Position numbers and translations under genes: made by a program. Shown piece after piece: positions 10,601-21,400 of a stretch of 47,208 nt of DNA. A model generated the notes under the pieces. That model was not told the origin of the DNA and did not search any database. It saw only the letters and a list, made by a program, of their open reading frames with translations. This DNA comes from Helochares maculicollis (lineage: Eukaryota; Arthropoda; Insecta; Coleoptera; Hydrophilidae). The DNA lies in assembly GCA_033557835.1 (NCBI GenBank), contig JAWQRO010000235.1:1-47208 (forward strand). Reading direction: 5' to 3'. How positions within the stretch are numbered: the first letter of the stretch is position 1; the number at the start of each line of letters is the position of its first letter.

Positions 10601-13600
10601 GTTTCTCATTGATAGGTCTTATTTGGCCTACATTGTACATCCAAAGTGAAATGTGTAATCAAGGCTTGATATCCTACAGTGCTCTATTCAAGAAAATAAT
10701 CAAAGATAAATAGTCCACAAAAGAATGCAAAGAAGAATAAAAAGAAGGAACCAAAAACATCAAGCTAATACAGATTAAATGCATTAATTTTGTCAATAAA
10801 AAGAAATTGGCTGCTCTCATAACCAGTCGATGATAAGATTTGTTCTTAATCTTTGCTGTTACTAATTAGCAAATTCAGTTTTATATCACACACACAGAAC
10901 AGTCTATTAATTTTATTTTACATGATAAGTGTTTAAACACATACTCTATGCAAGTGACATGAGTACATTTTGATTACATCATTTAAAATTTTCTGGAAAA
11001 TTGTTATCTGTGATGTATTCCTTTAATACATCTCCAATTATTGATCTTGTTTAAACATTTTCAACATTTCTGAATGTAATCACTACTTGAAACAAATCCA
11101 TTCACCAAAGTCTGATTACTTACGAAACATTGAAAAAATTAAAAACCAATTTGTAAAAATAAAGTAAACAATGAAAGTGAATGACATTTTTGTGTATTTT
11201 TGAATTCCATTTCTTTTCTAAATCCTATGATCAAACAAATTAACAACATGATTTGTGTTAAAAAATTCCAACGTTTGTACTAATCACTGTAAAAGTAAGT
11301 GCAGATTAAATATTTGCAAAATCAGTTCGAATTACATTTCTTTTTAAATATTCTTATTTATTTACAATTGCAGCTATTTATATATTGCAATGTCTTTTTT
11401 ACAGTGCCGTGGGTAAAACCTGTCTGTTGATCAGCTATACTACAAATGCATTCCCTGGGGAGTACATCCCTACGGTTTTCGACAACTACTCTGCAAATGT
11501 TATGGTCGATGGAAAACCTATTAATCTCGGGTTATGGGATACAGCAGGTCAGGAAGATTACGACAGACTGAGACCATTGTCCTACCCACAAACAGATGTG
11601 TTTTTAATATGTTTTTCATTAGTCAATCCCGCTTCTTTTGAAAATGTCCGTGCAAAGGTAAGTCAACTAAATACAAAAACAGAGTTTTAAAACTCTGGTC
11701 TGCAATGGGTGTAATTAAGGCCCATATTTTAAACAGTTATCTTCAGAATGATTTTAATTACATGATTGTAAATTGCCTACAATACAAGTGTATTTTAATC
11801 AATGTAGGCCGTTACTCTAAACCGACGAAAAATGTGATTAGGTTCATATCAAGGTTTAGTATTGAAATGCTACTAGTGTAATTATTAATGATTCATCCAT
11901 ATATACCAACATTAAATTATTTTTGTCAAAGTTTTTAGTTTCCAATGCTAATCTATATAAACAACAGAAAAGAAATTAATTTTAATATGTATTATAAATA
12001 TTTATGGACTCTATTATACATTTTGTCACTTGCTTATGAAAGCGTTGTCAAATTGGTTTTTGCAAGAAAATGTTTAATTTTGGAATTTCAAACATTTTTT
12101 GGTTAAAACACTTGGCTATAATTGACGAATTTTAAGTTTTTACCTGCTCAAAGAAAAAAATCATAGTTTTTTCCATATGTTTTTTGATAACTTTTTCAGA
12201 AAATATTAAAAAAACTATAATTTTGATAATTAGTACCTTAATAATGGTACACTTGCGATAATATTTTTAAATATATTCAAGTTTTTTAACTGTTTAAATA
12301 AGTTCTCTGCTAATGCTTATACTTTTATTAACATTAAAATGCATTTCCTTCTTTGTACTGGAATGTTGTAAAAACTAGAAATAAACAAAGTAACACATTT
12401 TTTTATGAGTTGCAGATACAGTAGTGCTCAATAGTATTTTCACAAATATATTTATCGGGTTAATTAAAGACAAATAAGAAGTTTAAAAATTACAGGCTTA
12501 TATTTTACAAAGATTTTTGTATTCTACAAAATAGTAAAGTGGTCCTTGCACTGGTACAAAATAGGGTTTAATTTTTGAAAAATCGAAAAAATGTTTTACC
12601 AAAAGTATTATGATACTTTTTGGCATTGAATCTTTTGTAGTCGGTTCATTGGTATTTTATCCCACTCACTTTTGAGAGCTTAATTAAAAGAATCTTTATT
12701 TGAGTAATTTTGCACTCTTACACTCCAATGTAACTCTTCTCACAAATTTTCCATAAGAATCAGATCCATACTTTGACTTGTCCACTCTAGATCTTTGACT
12801 TTTTCCCATTTAAGAACATTTATTTACTGAGATTTGTGTTGCAGATTATTATGTTGTTGCAAATACCACTTATCTGATATATGAAGCTTAGCAAATGGTA
12901 GCATCTGAGTCTTCAATACATATTCTTACTTTAACCGATCTGTTTCCTTTTATTCGAACTAATGGTCCTATTCCAGAGCGTTATAAATATCCCCAAACCA
13001 TCACATTGCCCACCCCCATGTTATACCATGAGTATTTAGTATCAATAATCAAATATCAAATTTTTTACTTTTAGGGCGTCGAATATACTTTATACCACCA
13101 GATAGCTTTTAATAAAATTTACTTTCATCACTCCATAAAACTTTAGTCTAGTCTGAACTAGACCATGATTTATACTGTTTTGCTGGCACAAATCGAAACT
13201 TACTGTTTTTCGTGGATATGATAAGTTTTATTGACGGTCTTTGGCAATCCTAAGAGCTTCAAACTTCTTTTGACAGTAGAAATGTGAATATCTACGCTAT
13301 ATATTTTTTTAATCCGTTTTGTATCATTAAGTTGTTGCAATTCATTAAATACTAGGTTATCTAATAAGTTTTGCGGTTCGAGAAGAAAAACACAATTTTA
13401 TGGTTTGAAATACACTTTATTATTCAGTATAGTCTCCCTGAACATCATTACACTTCCATTCCAATTTATGAATTCCATCCCTGACGTGAGAATCTGGAAG
13501 GGCTCTAAAGTACACTTCCACAACTTTTTTTTCCGAAGTTGGCGGAAAACCTTTTATAGGCTTCCTTGGCTAAGTGCCAAGGGGTGTGTGAAATTTACCA

Positions 13601-16600
13601 GTCTATTCTTAAGCCGGAATGCCCACTAAAAACTACCAACCTTCGTGAGGACATGTTTCGGTGTTTACATATCCTGATGTTCCTTATAATTTTTTTTTAT
13701 AGTCTTTTCCGGGTTGCCATTGAGATTTACTTTTACATCCAAATATTTTGTCTAATTAGGGTATTTTCCATCTCATTTGATTATGGGTAGTGCATGTGTA
13801 TGCAGCATGCTGGCCACAGCTTCGTGTAGTCCAACGCACTTCCTCCATGACACTTCACAAAATCGGAATGTGTTTCCTCGATGTCTAGGACCTCGTGGCG
13901 ACATCTGAAAGCTTCCTTTAGGAGCCTCCTAAGATCTATAAGATGAGTGAGGATCCCAGGGCATCTCAGATGCATCCTATCGGCTGCTTCCACTGTCGGG
14001 AATGTTACTGTTTTCCCCTTTGGGTACATGTCTTTTATCACCATTCTTAGGGCGGTGAGCAGGTTACTTTGGGTTTCCAACCGAGATAATATGAAGCTGT
14101 TTTCCATATCTGTGTAAATTTGGGCGGCATCCACCTCGTTCCTGACATCAGTCGGCATTGCTGGAACGACTGGCCCCGGGTCGAAGTGATACATGCCCCC
14201 GGAGAAAAAGGCAATTTTCCTTGGAAGAATCCGTAATATGTACTCGGATACTTCAATATCGCCTCCGCTCTCAGTTTATTCCTTCTGAGGCGTAAGGGTG
14301 TCTTCTTATTTTTCTTTTTCTGTTTGTCGTTATCCATGGGGAGTAGCAGTTTCCACTGCCTCTCGGTCTTTCTCGATCTTAAGTTTAGCTTTCATGATCT
14401 CTGTCATGCCTTCGCTAATCTTGCTCTAGTTTTCTTTGGAGTCACACATGGTGTCCACCAGGTTCTCCGTGGACAGTCCTGTTGGCAATCCGCCCCAAGA
14501 GCTCTGCCTGATGTTCTCAAATCTCGGGCAACAGAACAGTATGTGCTCCGGTATTGTCACACCGGAAACAGCCAAAACAGCCGTGACTGGTGAGCAGCTG
14601 GATCGAGTAGTAATTAAGATCTCCGCGCTTCCACATCTGTTATGACCTCATACATTTAATAATAAAACGCTTTACACGCATGAATTTTTTTACTTCTTGA
14701 AACAGATGGAAGTTGCTAGAGGCAAAATCTGGTGAATGCAGTGAATGCTTCAACCATTCGAACTTTAATTCATGGATTTTAGTCATTGTCAAAATACTCT
14801 TGTGACAAGGTGCATTGTACTTATGAAAAAAGAGTTTTTCTGCAAACCGGGTCTCTTTCCCCGAATGTTTTCCATCAGCTGGTGTAAAAGGTTACAATAA
14901 TATTCAGAATTTATTATTTTACCAGTTTGCAACAAACAAAATTTCTTTTGTATCTGAAAAAAACTGGTACTAACACCTTTTTGGCTCGCCTCGGAGCTGA
15001 TGAACCAGGTTGACGCCACTCTATAACCTCTTGTTTTGATTCAGGATCATGATAATAGACCCAAGTCTCATCAGTAATCAATTGATTCACAAAATCCACT
15101 TTATTCTTTTGAAAACTTTCTAAATGTTGCTGAGAAAATTACATTCAAATGTGTTTTTGTTCCATTGTTTGTGAAGGGGGCACCTATTGTGCACACAGCT
15201 TTCTGAAACTCAATTTTTCAGTCAAAATATTGCTTACACTGCTCAAGTCTAGAGCTTCTACTACACTAAATCTCTTTCAGTCACTCAACGATTTTCCAAT
15301 ACAATATCCTGTGTTTTTTATTATTTCTGTTGCCGCTGTTTTTGTACGTCCTTGATGTAGATCGTCTTCAAGGCTTGTATGATCATGTATGATCATTCAG
15401 CAACCATTATTTTACTGTACTTTTTAAAGTTGTTAAAATATTCCGTACACTTGGGTATAATGAAATAAGCGATTAATAGTTAAAAATCAAAACTATAAAG
15501 CATGCATCGTACATGAATACACATACCAGGTGTGCAAGAGATGTCGCATAAAATCTATTGAAGTAACCTTTGAAACCCAAAATACCAATCCCAAACCTAA
15601 AAAATCATAGGTAACGCCAAGGCAACCATCAACAATCGTTTTGGGAGGAAGACAATGATGTGTGTGTGGTGGGATCAGAAGGGAGTAGTGTGCTCAAACC
15701 CGGCAAAACAGTTAATACCGTCCGCTACCAACAACAAATGATCAATTTAAACCACGCATTGATCGAAAAAAGAATGGACTTGAAGACAAGGCAAAGTCAT
15801 TCGGCAGCATGAGAAAGCTCCTGCACATTCAGCCAAAGTGGTCAATGAAACGATTTCTTCGTTTGGTTGGGAACTCCTACTCTACCCGCCGTATTCACCA
15901 GACATGGCGCCTTCTGATTATCACCTCTTCTCATGGATGGGACACGCACTGGCTGAGCAACATTTCAAGACTTTCAAAGATGTACAAAAATGGCTCGACG
16001 AATGGATAGCAATGAAAGTAGAAGCTTTCTTTTGGAATTGTATCCATATATTGGCCGAGAGATGGATAAAATGTGTAAAAAGCGAGGGCAAATGCTTTGA
16101 ATAAAAAATGTTTTACTATTGTTCCTAAATAATTGCTTATTCTTCATGAAAAAAACGACATTTTAAACTTGAACACCAGGTAAATGAATGCATGTCAAAA
16201 TACTTTTGAGCCCATCGTGAGCCACATTAATAAGGGAACATGAACTGTAAGCATACAAGTCACAATCTGATATTCTTAAATAAATGTAGTTACATCGCTC
16301 TCCCCTGTACTCAAGATATATATCAAAAGGGATTAATTTAAAAAGAAATATTAACTAATTTTATGTTGTCAAAATAATTTTGCGCACTTCTGTATATAAT
16401 ACTATCTGCAAGATTGTTTTTCATAATTCGATAAGTTTTATTATTCTATGTTTCACATCTAAAGATAACCACATTGGTAAATGATATTTAGAATGATGTT
16501 CTGGTTAATGATCCAGCATCTTAATTTAAAGTTTCTTCCTACTCGAGTAACATTTCATTTCAAATCCAGAAGTGTCATGCAAGAATAATTTATATTTTAA

Positions 16601-18294
16601 CTTTTATTGTATGTGTATTTTTTGTAAACACAGGAAGCATTAAAAAAGAATGCCACTTATTAAGTAAATCACTATCCTCTGGTCATTTTCGATTTGTCTA
16701 AAAATATCATTTGAGTCAATATAATTATTTTCGAAAGGCTCAGATCAGCTGCATCTCATTTGATTCAAAATCACTTTATTTTTTTTTAAAGAGCAGTATG
16801 TTAAGGTCTTAAGGTCTGCGAAACAATTATTTCTGACTACTAACCTGGTATTAAACTCGGAAACCGTCGACCCATTAAATGCATATCATGCCAAATGCAT
16901 TGATTATTCGAAATTATTTTGTCACAAATTTAACTTTTAATATATCGCAATTCACTAAAGTTAGCTCTTTTTGACTTCGGGTTATTTCTAAACCTCTGGA
17001 AACCATTACGAGAACATTATTTTGACAATTAAAGAAATACAATCAAAGAAGGTATTGAAAGTCATTTCCATATATTCGCTTCAGCAACTGTTTCAAAGAA
17101 TGGAGAAATGTAAGCCAGTGTATTATATCCAGAGGAGATTACTTTGAACAGGATAAAATAGATTTGGAATAATAATTGGTCATTTGTGTCTAAGAAGTAA
17201 TTTCTTTATCACAGTATTAAGTGTATAATTTACTTCTTAAGCCGTAAATTAAAATAAAAATCTGTATATATTCACAATGAACTTGGCAATATTATGCTTA
17301 GATGTTTATTTACAAAAACAGAAAATGCCAATTTGTAATACATTTATTCGAACATTACTTTAATACAATGCTCGGGTTTGTAAATGCAACTACAAAATAC
17401 ACTTGCTAGAGTAACCATGTGAAAGTTATCAAATATGAGGGCTTATTATGTGCTTCAACCACACCCAATATTTTATAAAACTAATGATGATACCAACTTA
17501 ATTTGTCTTCTTTTCCCGTCTGAAAAATTGTGGTGACATATCTTAATCTGAGTAATACGAAAGTTATTCTAAGATTTTTTTGAAAATGTGATACTTTAGG
17601 TTTATTTAATTTTTTTAATTGATTTTCAGTGGTATCCAGAGGTAAGACATCACTGTCCAAATACGCCAATTATACTTGTAGGAACAAAATTGGATCTTCG
17701 TGACGACCGCGCCACAATAGAAAAATTAAAAGAAAAGAAATTAACACCTATTACATATCCCCAAGTAAGTATCAATCATAATTGATTCTTTTAACTATTT
17801 CTCGAAGCTACGATTTGATTTCCTAGCTCAATCTCATTTCCTTGCTGTTAGATAAAAGTATGTAAAAGTAAAAATCCCATTTTGGTTCACTGATATCTTT
17901 ATATGCAAGCCAAACTACAGCGGGGTTTTCCTAAATTGACCAGAATTTCTAATTTTTATATCACTAATAACCATTATCAACAAATTAGAGGGAATTTAAT
18001 TTATTTATACTTACTTTGATAACAGTCTGATTTGAGGTTTCAAGATAATAATATTTGGGAAATATTATTCACTCTCACTCTCTTTGTATATTCAATGCAG
18101 TAGTTATTAGGAATTAAAAATAAAATCGTTCGTTTTAGGGATTATCGATGGCGAAGGAAATTAGTGCCGTGAAATATTTAGAATGTTCAGCTTTAACTCA
18201 AAAGGGGCTGAAAACAGTGTTCGATGAGGCGATCAGAGCTGTCCTTTGTCCCGTAATGCCCGTCAAAAAACAACACAAGTGCCGCATCCTCTAA
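4659..18294 (+). CDS. Rac1: Rac1 small GTPase (4 coding exons)
   Basis: Rho-family GTPase. It cycles GDP/GTP at the plasma membrane and drives actin remodelling through WAVE, PAK and related effectors. Exons: 4659-4693, 11405-11657, 17630-17764, 18139-18294. All introns are GT-AG, and the lengths sum to 192 codons plus stop, the standard Rac length. The P-loop GDGAVGKT (10-17) spans the first intron. Also visible are switch I IPTVFDNY with Thr35, switch II DTAGQE (57-62), the base-binding TKLD (115-118), and the CSAL motif (157-160). The C-terminal CRIL (189-192), with Leu last, predicts geranylgeranylation. The preceding KKQHK is a weaker polybasic stretch than in vertebrate Rac1. Intron 1 is 6.7 kb and intron 2 is 6.0 kb, both swollen by dead transposons. 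Coding is intact. Rac1 versus Rac2-type paralogue naming is the only uncertainty. Confidence 0.97.
5740..6732 (+). pseudogene. Degenerate non-LTR reverse transcriptase relic
   Basis: Within Rac1 intron 1, frames shift repeatedly, but RT-like motifs appear in order. First is a segment like the ISFIDL strand of RT block A (about 6370). Then comes a KGVRQGG-like block followed by LSSLLFIIPLN (about 6540-6600). Last is LLYADNLIIV (about 6660-6695), where YADN replaces the catalytic YADD. Stops and frameshifts are frequent. The RT assignment is likely; the clade is not determinable by eye. Confidence 0.55.
7235..7470 (+). repeat. Diverged fragment of the unnamed repeat family
   Basis: Short landmarks shared with the copies at 2041 and 22975 appear in the same order: TGCTCCGATCATG, a segment like the post-CGATC region, and AAATTTCATC. 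It is much more diverged than the other copies and lacks recognisable ends. Confidence 0.4.
7985..8335 (+). pseudogene. Possible LINE RNase H relic
   Basis: A frame near 8020-8120 reads like the mid-part of a retrotransposon RNase H (ATALYSPASIATAEIKTAL, resembling the S-I-x-x-A-E-x-x-A-I helix). Near 8300-8330 a frame reads NKYADEVAKK, resembling the final GNExAD-x-AKxA motif. Stops separate them. It could be the 3' part of the same decayed element as the RT relic upstream, or a different one. Confidence 0.4.
8752..9064 (-). mobile_element. Internally deleted mariner (about 310 bp), Rac1 intron 1
   Basis: Both ends read CCAGGTG going inward and are flanked by TA (8750-8751 and 9065-9066), the mariner target. 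On the minus strand a decayed transposase middle is visible: TQTERMTDGM, then KGFLHQVVTGNEKYIYFEN, where typical mariners have the catalytic TGDEKW motif (Asp changed to Asn). It then joins abruptly, after an IDRK/IEKR-like segment, to the terminal repeat. The C-terminal half, including the second and third catalytic Asp regions, is missing. It belongs to the same family as the copy at 15526-16180. Confidence 0.8.
9590..10430 (-). pseudogene. DDE transposase relic (IS630/Tc1-mariner superfamily)
   Basis: A minus-strand relic with several frameshifts and stops. In order it shows an HTH-like N-terminal part, SDESHFHLNGYVN around the first catalytic Asp (about 10105-10145), FQQDGATVHTSRQAMDLL with the second Asp (about 9860-9920), and SPDLTALDLFLWKCLADKVY (about 9740-9800) with the third. 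The motifs match an insect DDE family distinct from the mariners elsewhere in this window. An open stretch of 87 codons (9820-10083) survives in the middle. Terminal repeats were not identified. Confidence 0.75.
10440..11404 (+). other. 3' part of Rac1 intron 1, no element recognised
   Basis: AT-rich intron sequence ending in a T-rich tract and the acceptor TTTTTTACAG before exon 2. No ORF, RNA gene or repeat-family landmark was seen. Confidence 0.5.
13352..15420 (-). mobile_element. Mariner relic A, split by a LINE
   Basis: The left terminus after TA at 13350-13351 matches the ends of the mariner at 24553-25797, both near AATAAGTTTT and in the adjoining ACACAATTTTATGG. On the minus strand at 14640-15400 the transposase is readable in pieces. 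TDETWVYYHDPESKQE keeps the first catalytic Asp, HKYNAP replaces HQDNAP (Asp to Tyr), and SPDFASSN replaces SPDLAPSD (Asp to Asn). The copy is therefore catalytically dead. The C-terminal end and terminal repeat lie at 13352-13522, on the other side of the LINE. The high-coordinate terminal repeat was not found, so that end is truncated near 15420. Confidence 0.82.
13523..14627 (-). mobile_element. 5'-truncated non-LTR retrotransposon (R1-like RT C-terminus)
   Basis: Inserted into mariner A. It is bounded by CTTCCACA at 13515-13522 and 14628-14635, a probable 8-bp target duplication, and the mariner reading continues across the two sides. The low-coordinate end has eight T at 13525-13532, i.e. 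a poly-A tail of a minus-strand insertion. The minus-strand frame at about 14600-14335 reads like the end of an R1/LOA-type polyprotein: EHILFCCPRFENIR, then LSTENLVDTMCDSKEN and KISEGMTEIMKAKLKIEKDRE. A frame of 137 codons (13781-14194) with no recognised domain lies in the following 3' part. Confidence 0.82.
15526..16180 (+). mobile_element. Mariner relic C (truncated), Rac1 intron 2
   Basis: Ends CCAGGTGTGCAAG and the inverse CCTGGTGTTCAAG match at 11 of 13 positions and are flanked by TA (15524-15525 and 16181-16182). The + strand C-terminal half of the transposase is well preserved. The second catalytic motif reads HEKAPAHSAKVVNE (usual HDNAP, Asp to Glu). The third, YSPDMAPSDYHLF, is intact. 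The end, KWLDEW followed by ERWIKCVKSEGKCFE and stop, is typical. The N-terminal DNA-binding half is absent, and the middle (KKS-VTPRQPS, MINLNHALIEKR) is frameshifted. Same family as 8752-9064. Confidence 0.85.
16395..17629 (+). other. 3' part of Rac1 intron 2
   Basis: AT-rich intron with no recognised element. It ends with a T-rich tract and GATTTTCAG before exon 3. Confidence 0.5.
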
Positions 18295-21200
18295 GAATCG
18301 AACGAAAGCGGCACCAAAGGCCAAACAAAAGCAAACTATTACAAAATAAAAAATGGTTGGAAAAGTCATCTCTTTGACTTTATCTTAGGCTTTGCCTGTA
18401 AATAACCTGCAAAACTAAATGTTTTTTATGATTGAATGCGCTACACTCAAAAAATAACCAAAAACCTACTGACGAACTCTGCATTAATAATTTCTAATAA
18501 TCGATTTACTTATTTATACGTTGCTTCAACGTATTTCCAAATCGATATTTTCAGCTTTCTAACGAAACCTTCATAAAAAATATTTAGTTTAACCGGTCGA
18601 GTGCTAATTATGTAAAAGGAATTAAAATGTGATTTCTTTTTTTTTTATAGTAACAAATTATTTTATTGGTCGTTGCTCTATATTGGTCGTTACTCTTTTT
18701 ATATTTACTCTAGCATTTCGAAATAGTATATACTATAGATTAATATTTTTAAATGAGACGTTTTTAATAATGAGAAACGTATAGTTTAGTTTAAATTAGT
18801 GATAAAGAATAGAGAGATATTCTATAAATTAAATGAGAAAAAATGTTAGGGAGCTGTCTCAGCGTTGTAAATGAACGCTCTGCTGAAATGAAGTAACGTA
18901 GATGAAAAAAATGTGTTCATCGCAATTTCAAGCACTATTTTTCTTTAAAGATCAAAATATTGTAAAAAAAAATGAAAATAGGTTATGTAGTTCTAATATT
19001 TTCTTTAGTATATAATATTTATGGTGTTTTGATAATGTAGTCAGTTTGTTGGGGCAGTTTAGTTTTATAGTTGCTTCTGTGATAATCGTCCTGAAATACT
19101 AGCGTCCAATATTTCACGCATCATTATAAAAACTCCACTTCATAAAAGTTCATTTCGATTTTATTATATTTTAACTTGTTCGTATGGCAGTTTAGTTAGG
19201 GTTATTGCATTTGTTTACATATCACTAAAGCTTGTTCTGTGTATAAAAGCGAGGAGAGTTGTATAAATATGGTGCCATCTGTCATATGTCAAGTTTAATA
19301 GCCGATTGAGATTTGTATTGAAAATAACGCCGCATTAATCAACGATAGTTCTATAACTGGACGATTGTTACAACTGCTTTAGCTTAGCTATATATAGCAT
19401 AATATTCGTGGGACCTAATTTTGAAATATGTAATAAATGTGATTACCTTTTGGTACAAAAGAAAATAATTACATATTTAACCAGTTATAGTTATAAATGT
19501 ATATCTAAAAGCTATACTACAGCGACATATTACACCGCTTTGTGTAAGCTATATATAAAAAATTGACGGTGTAAGTCACCTGTAAAACTGTGGTATTTAG
19601 CAGGTCTTGTCACGGTACAAATTGGCTACATTATTAAATGATTGTGTAAAATAATTACGGATTTTTAAAAACCTAGAATTTCAAAAATGAGGATGGCTTT
19701 AAAAAATCCAATTAAAGTGAGCGTCTTATTCTCAAAATAAATATCCTAGTACCTATCCAAGAAATAGTAGCGCAAAAATTGAATATTGTGACCATGTAAT
19801 ATTGTTAATTGAAGAGCAAAGTGCACGATTTTCAACGCCTTTGTCATTTTTGATCTTCATAGAGCTCTAAGGAAACTGTATAAAAAAATGCGCATGAAAA
19901 GCATTTTGTAATTAATTGAAAAAATTGAGTGAAAATAATTGTTATAAGATAAATATGTTGTTCTCTGTACAGAAATTAACCAGTATTGTAATGTTTTTTA
20001 TATACAGTGTGTTTCTTTACCGAAGCTGCATTTTAACATCTAGTTTGTCACCAATTTCAAACAGTATGTGATGTAAGTAAACTAAAGAATAAATAATCTA
20101 AAGAAATGCTAATCATTTCAATTCCTGATAGTACATCGATTGTTGTCTAAATTTGAATTCCTTTTCGTTTCGAAATTCTTACCGACGACTTTAATCAAAA
20201 GAAATGTAAGATCACTGCGGGCAACTTTAAAACTCGCTATATGCAAAAGTGTATAAAATATAGTAAGCTTCTGGTAAGTTTTACGCATTTTATCTACACT
20301 TTGCTACTTGCCAATCATTAGTTCTTAAGAATGCACTTAACAAGAATAAGATCTTTAAAAATTGTATTTTTACATAATAATTTACACCATTTTTGATAAT
20401 GATGATTTTATGTAAAGAATAAATCTTACTGGATTGATGGTTTAAAGGAAAATTTTGACGGCTACTTAATGAATCATACAGCACTACTTTCAAATGGTTT
20501 TTACTCATACTTCTCATATCATTTCGTGCCTGCAGATTTTCAAAAATTATTCATACCCATCCCTATCGGTAATTTTAACGTAAATCAACAAAAATTGACT
20601 ATAAATAATCTGTAGTTCCACCATAAATGTAACATTTATTAAGCTGTAACAACTAATCATTATATTACCGACTGATAATAGACGACAATAAAAACAAAGG
20701 AGGCAATCCCAAACACTCAATGTATAGTTTAGTTTTAATTTTATTTTGCAATAAGGCCCTCTCATTTTTTTTCACTCAAGTTGTATTGGGTTTCCACTTT
20801 TGTAAATCCGCAGGCACTTTTTGCATGAACCAAAAATACACTGTATACGAAATAATAAAAATCTTGTAATGAACAATGTTTGTTGAAAGAAATTGTTTAG
20901 CTTTTTTAAATTTTATTAGAGAGGTGATTTTATTTTTGTATTTTTTGCTGTTTGGTTGCTCGAATATGAAATACAATATGTCTTAAGCGTAACAATACAG
21001 CAAATAATAATTGAACTGCTAACTGAGCGAATTTTTTAGATAATATGACGGCTTATGGCGAGTTGTTCGGTGCCTTACAGCAATTGCACGCCGAAGGCTC
21101 GCCTTTTTGTTAGTTTATATACAATAGTTATATTTTAAGGTGATTTTATTTGATTCTAATTTTATGTCAATTTCGTGAATAAATTATTATTACCATAGTT

Positions 21201-21400
21201 CATTTAATCATCTGTAAGTGGATGTAAAGTATTAAAACCCTATAGGCCCTATAAAGAATTTCATTATTTAAATGGATATGTGTGTGATTCAGCTGTCATT
21301 ATAAAGGGACTGTGTGTATTTTGTAAATAAATACTAAATATTATTGAATATTATAAGATTTATAGAATAAAATATATTCACATTGACGTTTGTTTTATTT
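18295..21400 (+). other. Probable long Rac1 3' UTR
   Basis: About 3.1 kb after the stop without any transposon landmark, in contrast to the introns and intergenic DNA around it. Pumilio-type TGTAAATA occurs at 18397-18404 and 21322-21329. AATAAA-type signals occur near 20088, 21178, 21327 and 21366. The last cluster, followed by a TG/T-rich stretch (GTTTGTTTTATTTAAC), is the best candidate for a distal polyadenylation site. Extent and sites are inferred. Confidence 0.4.

Larger units (their letters stand above)
12419..16392 (-). mobile_element. Tc1-like transposon relic hosting later insertions
   Basis: The left end CAGTAGTGCTCAATAG and the inverse of the right end, CAGAAGTGCGCAAAAT, form terminal inverted repeats. 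They stay similar for about 27 bp, up to TATTTT-x-ACAA. Each is flanked by TA (12417-12418 and 16393-16394). Minus-strand Tc1-type transposase remnants lie at about 12600-13340. They include an HTH-like segment, RRPKSKKFD, ALKSEWDKIP near the C-terminus, and a line resembling LDWTSQSMDLILMENLREEL, the region of the last catalytic residue. The first part of the transposase is missing. The interior carries a mariner (13352 on), a LINE inside that mariner, and another mariner (15526-16180). The assignment as one element rests on TIR and TA matching. Confidence 0.7.

Noticed and set aside
11385..11690. A 101-codon frame starting near Rac1 exon 2
   Set aside because: The ATG at 11385 lies in the intron before the acceptor, and the end runs past the donor at 11658. 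The true start is the micro-exon at 4659.
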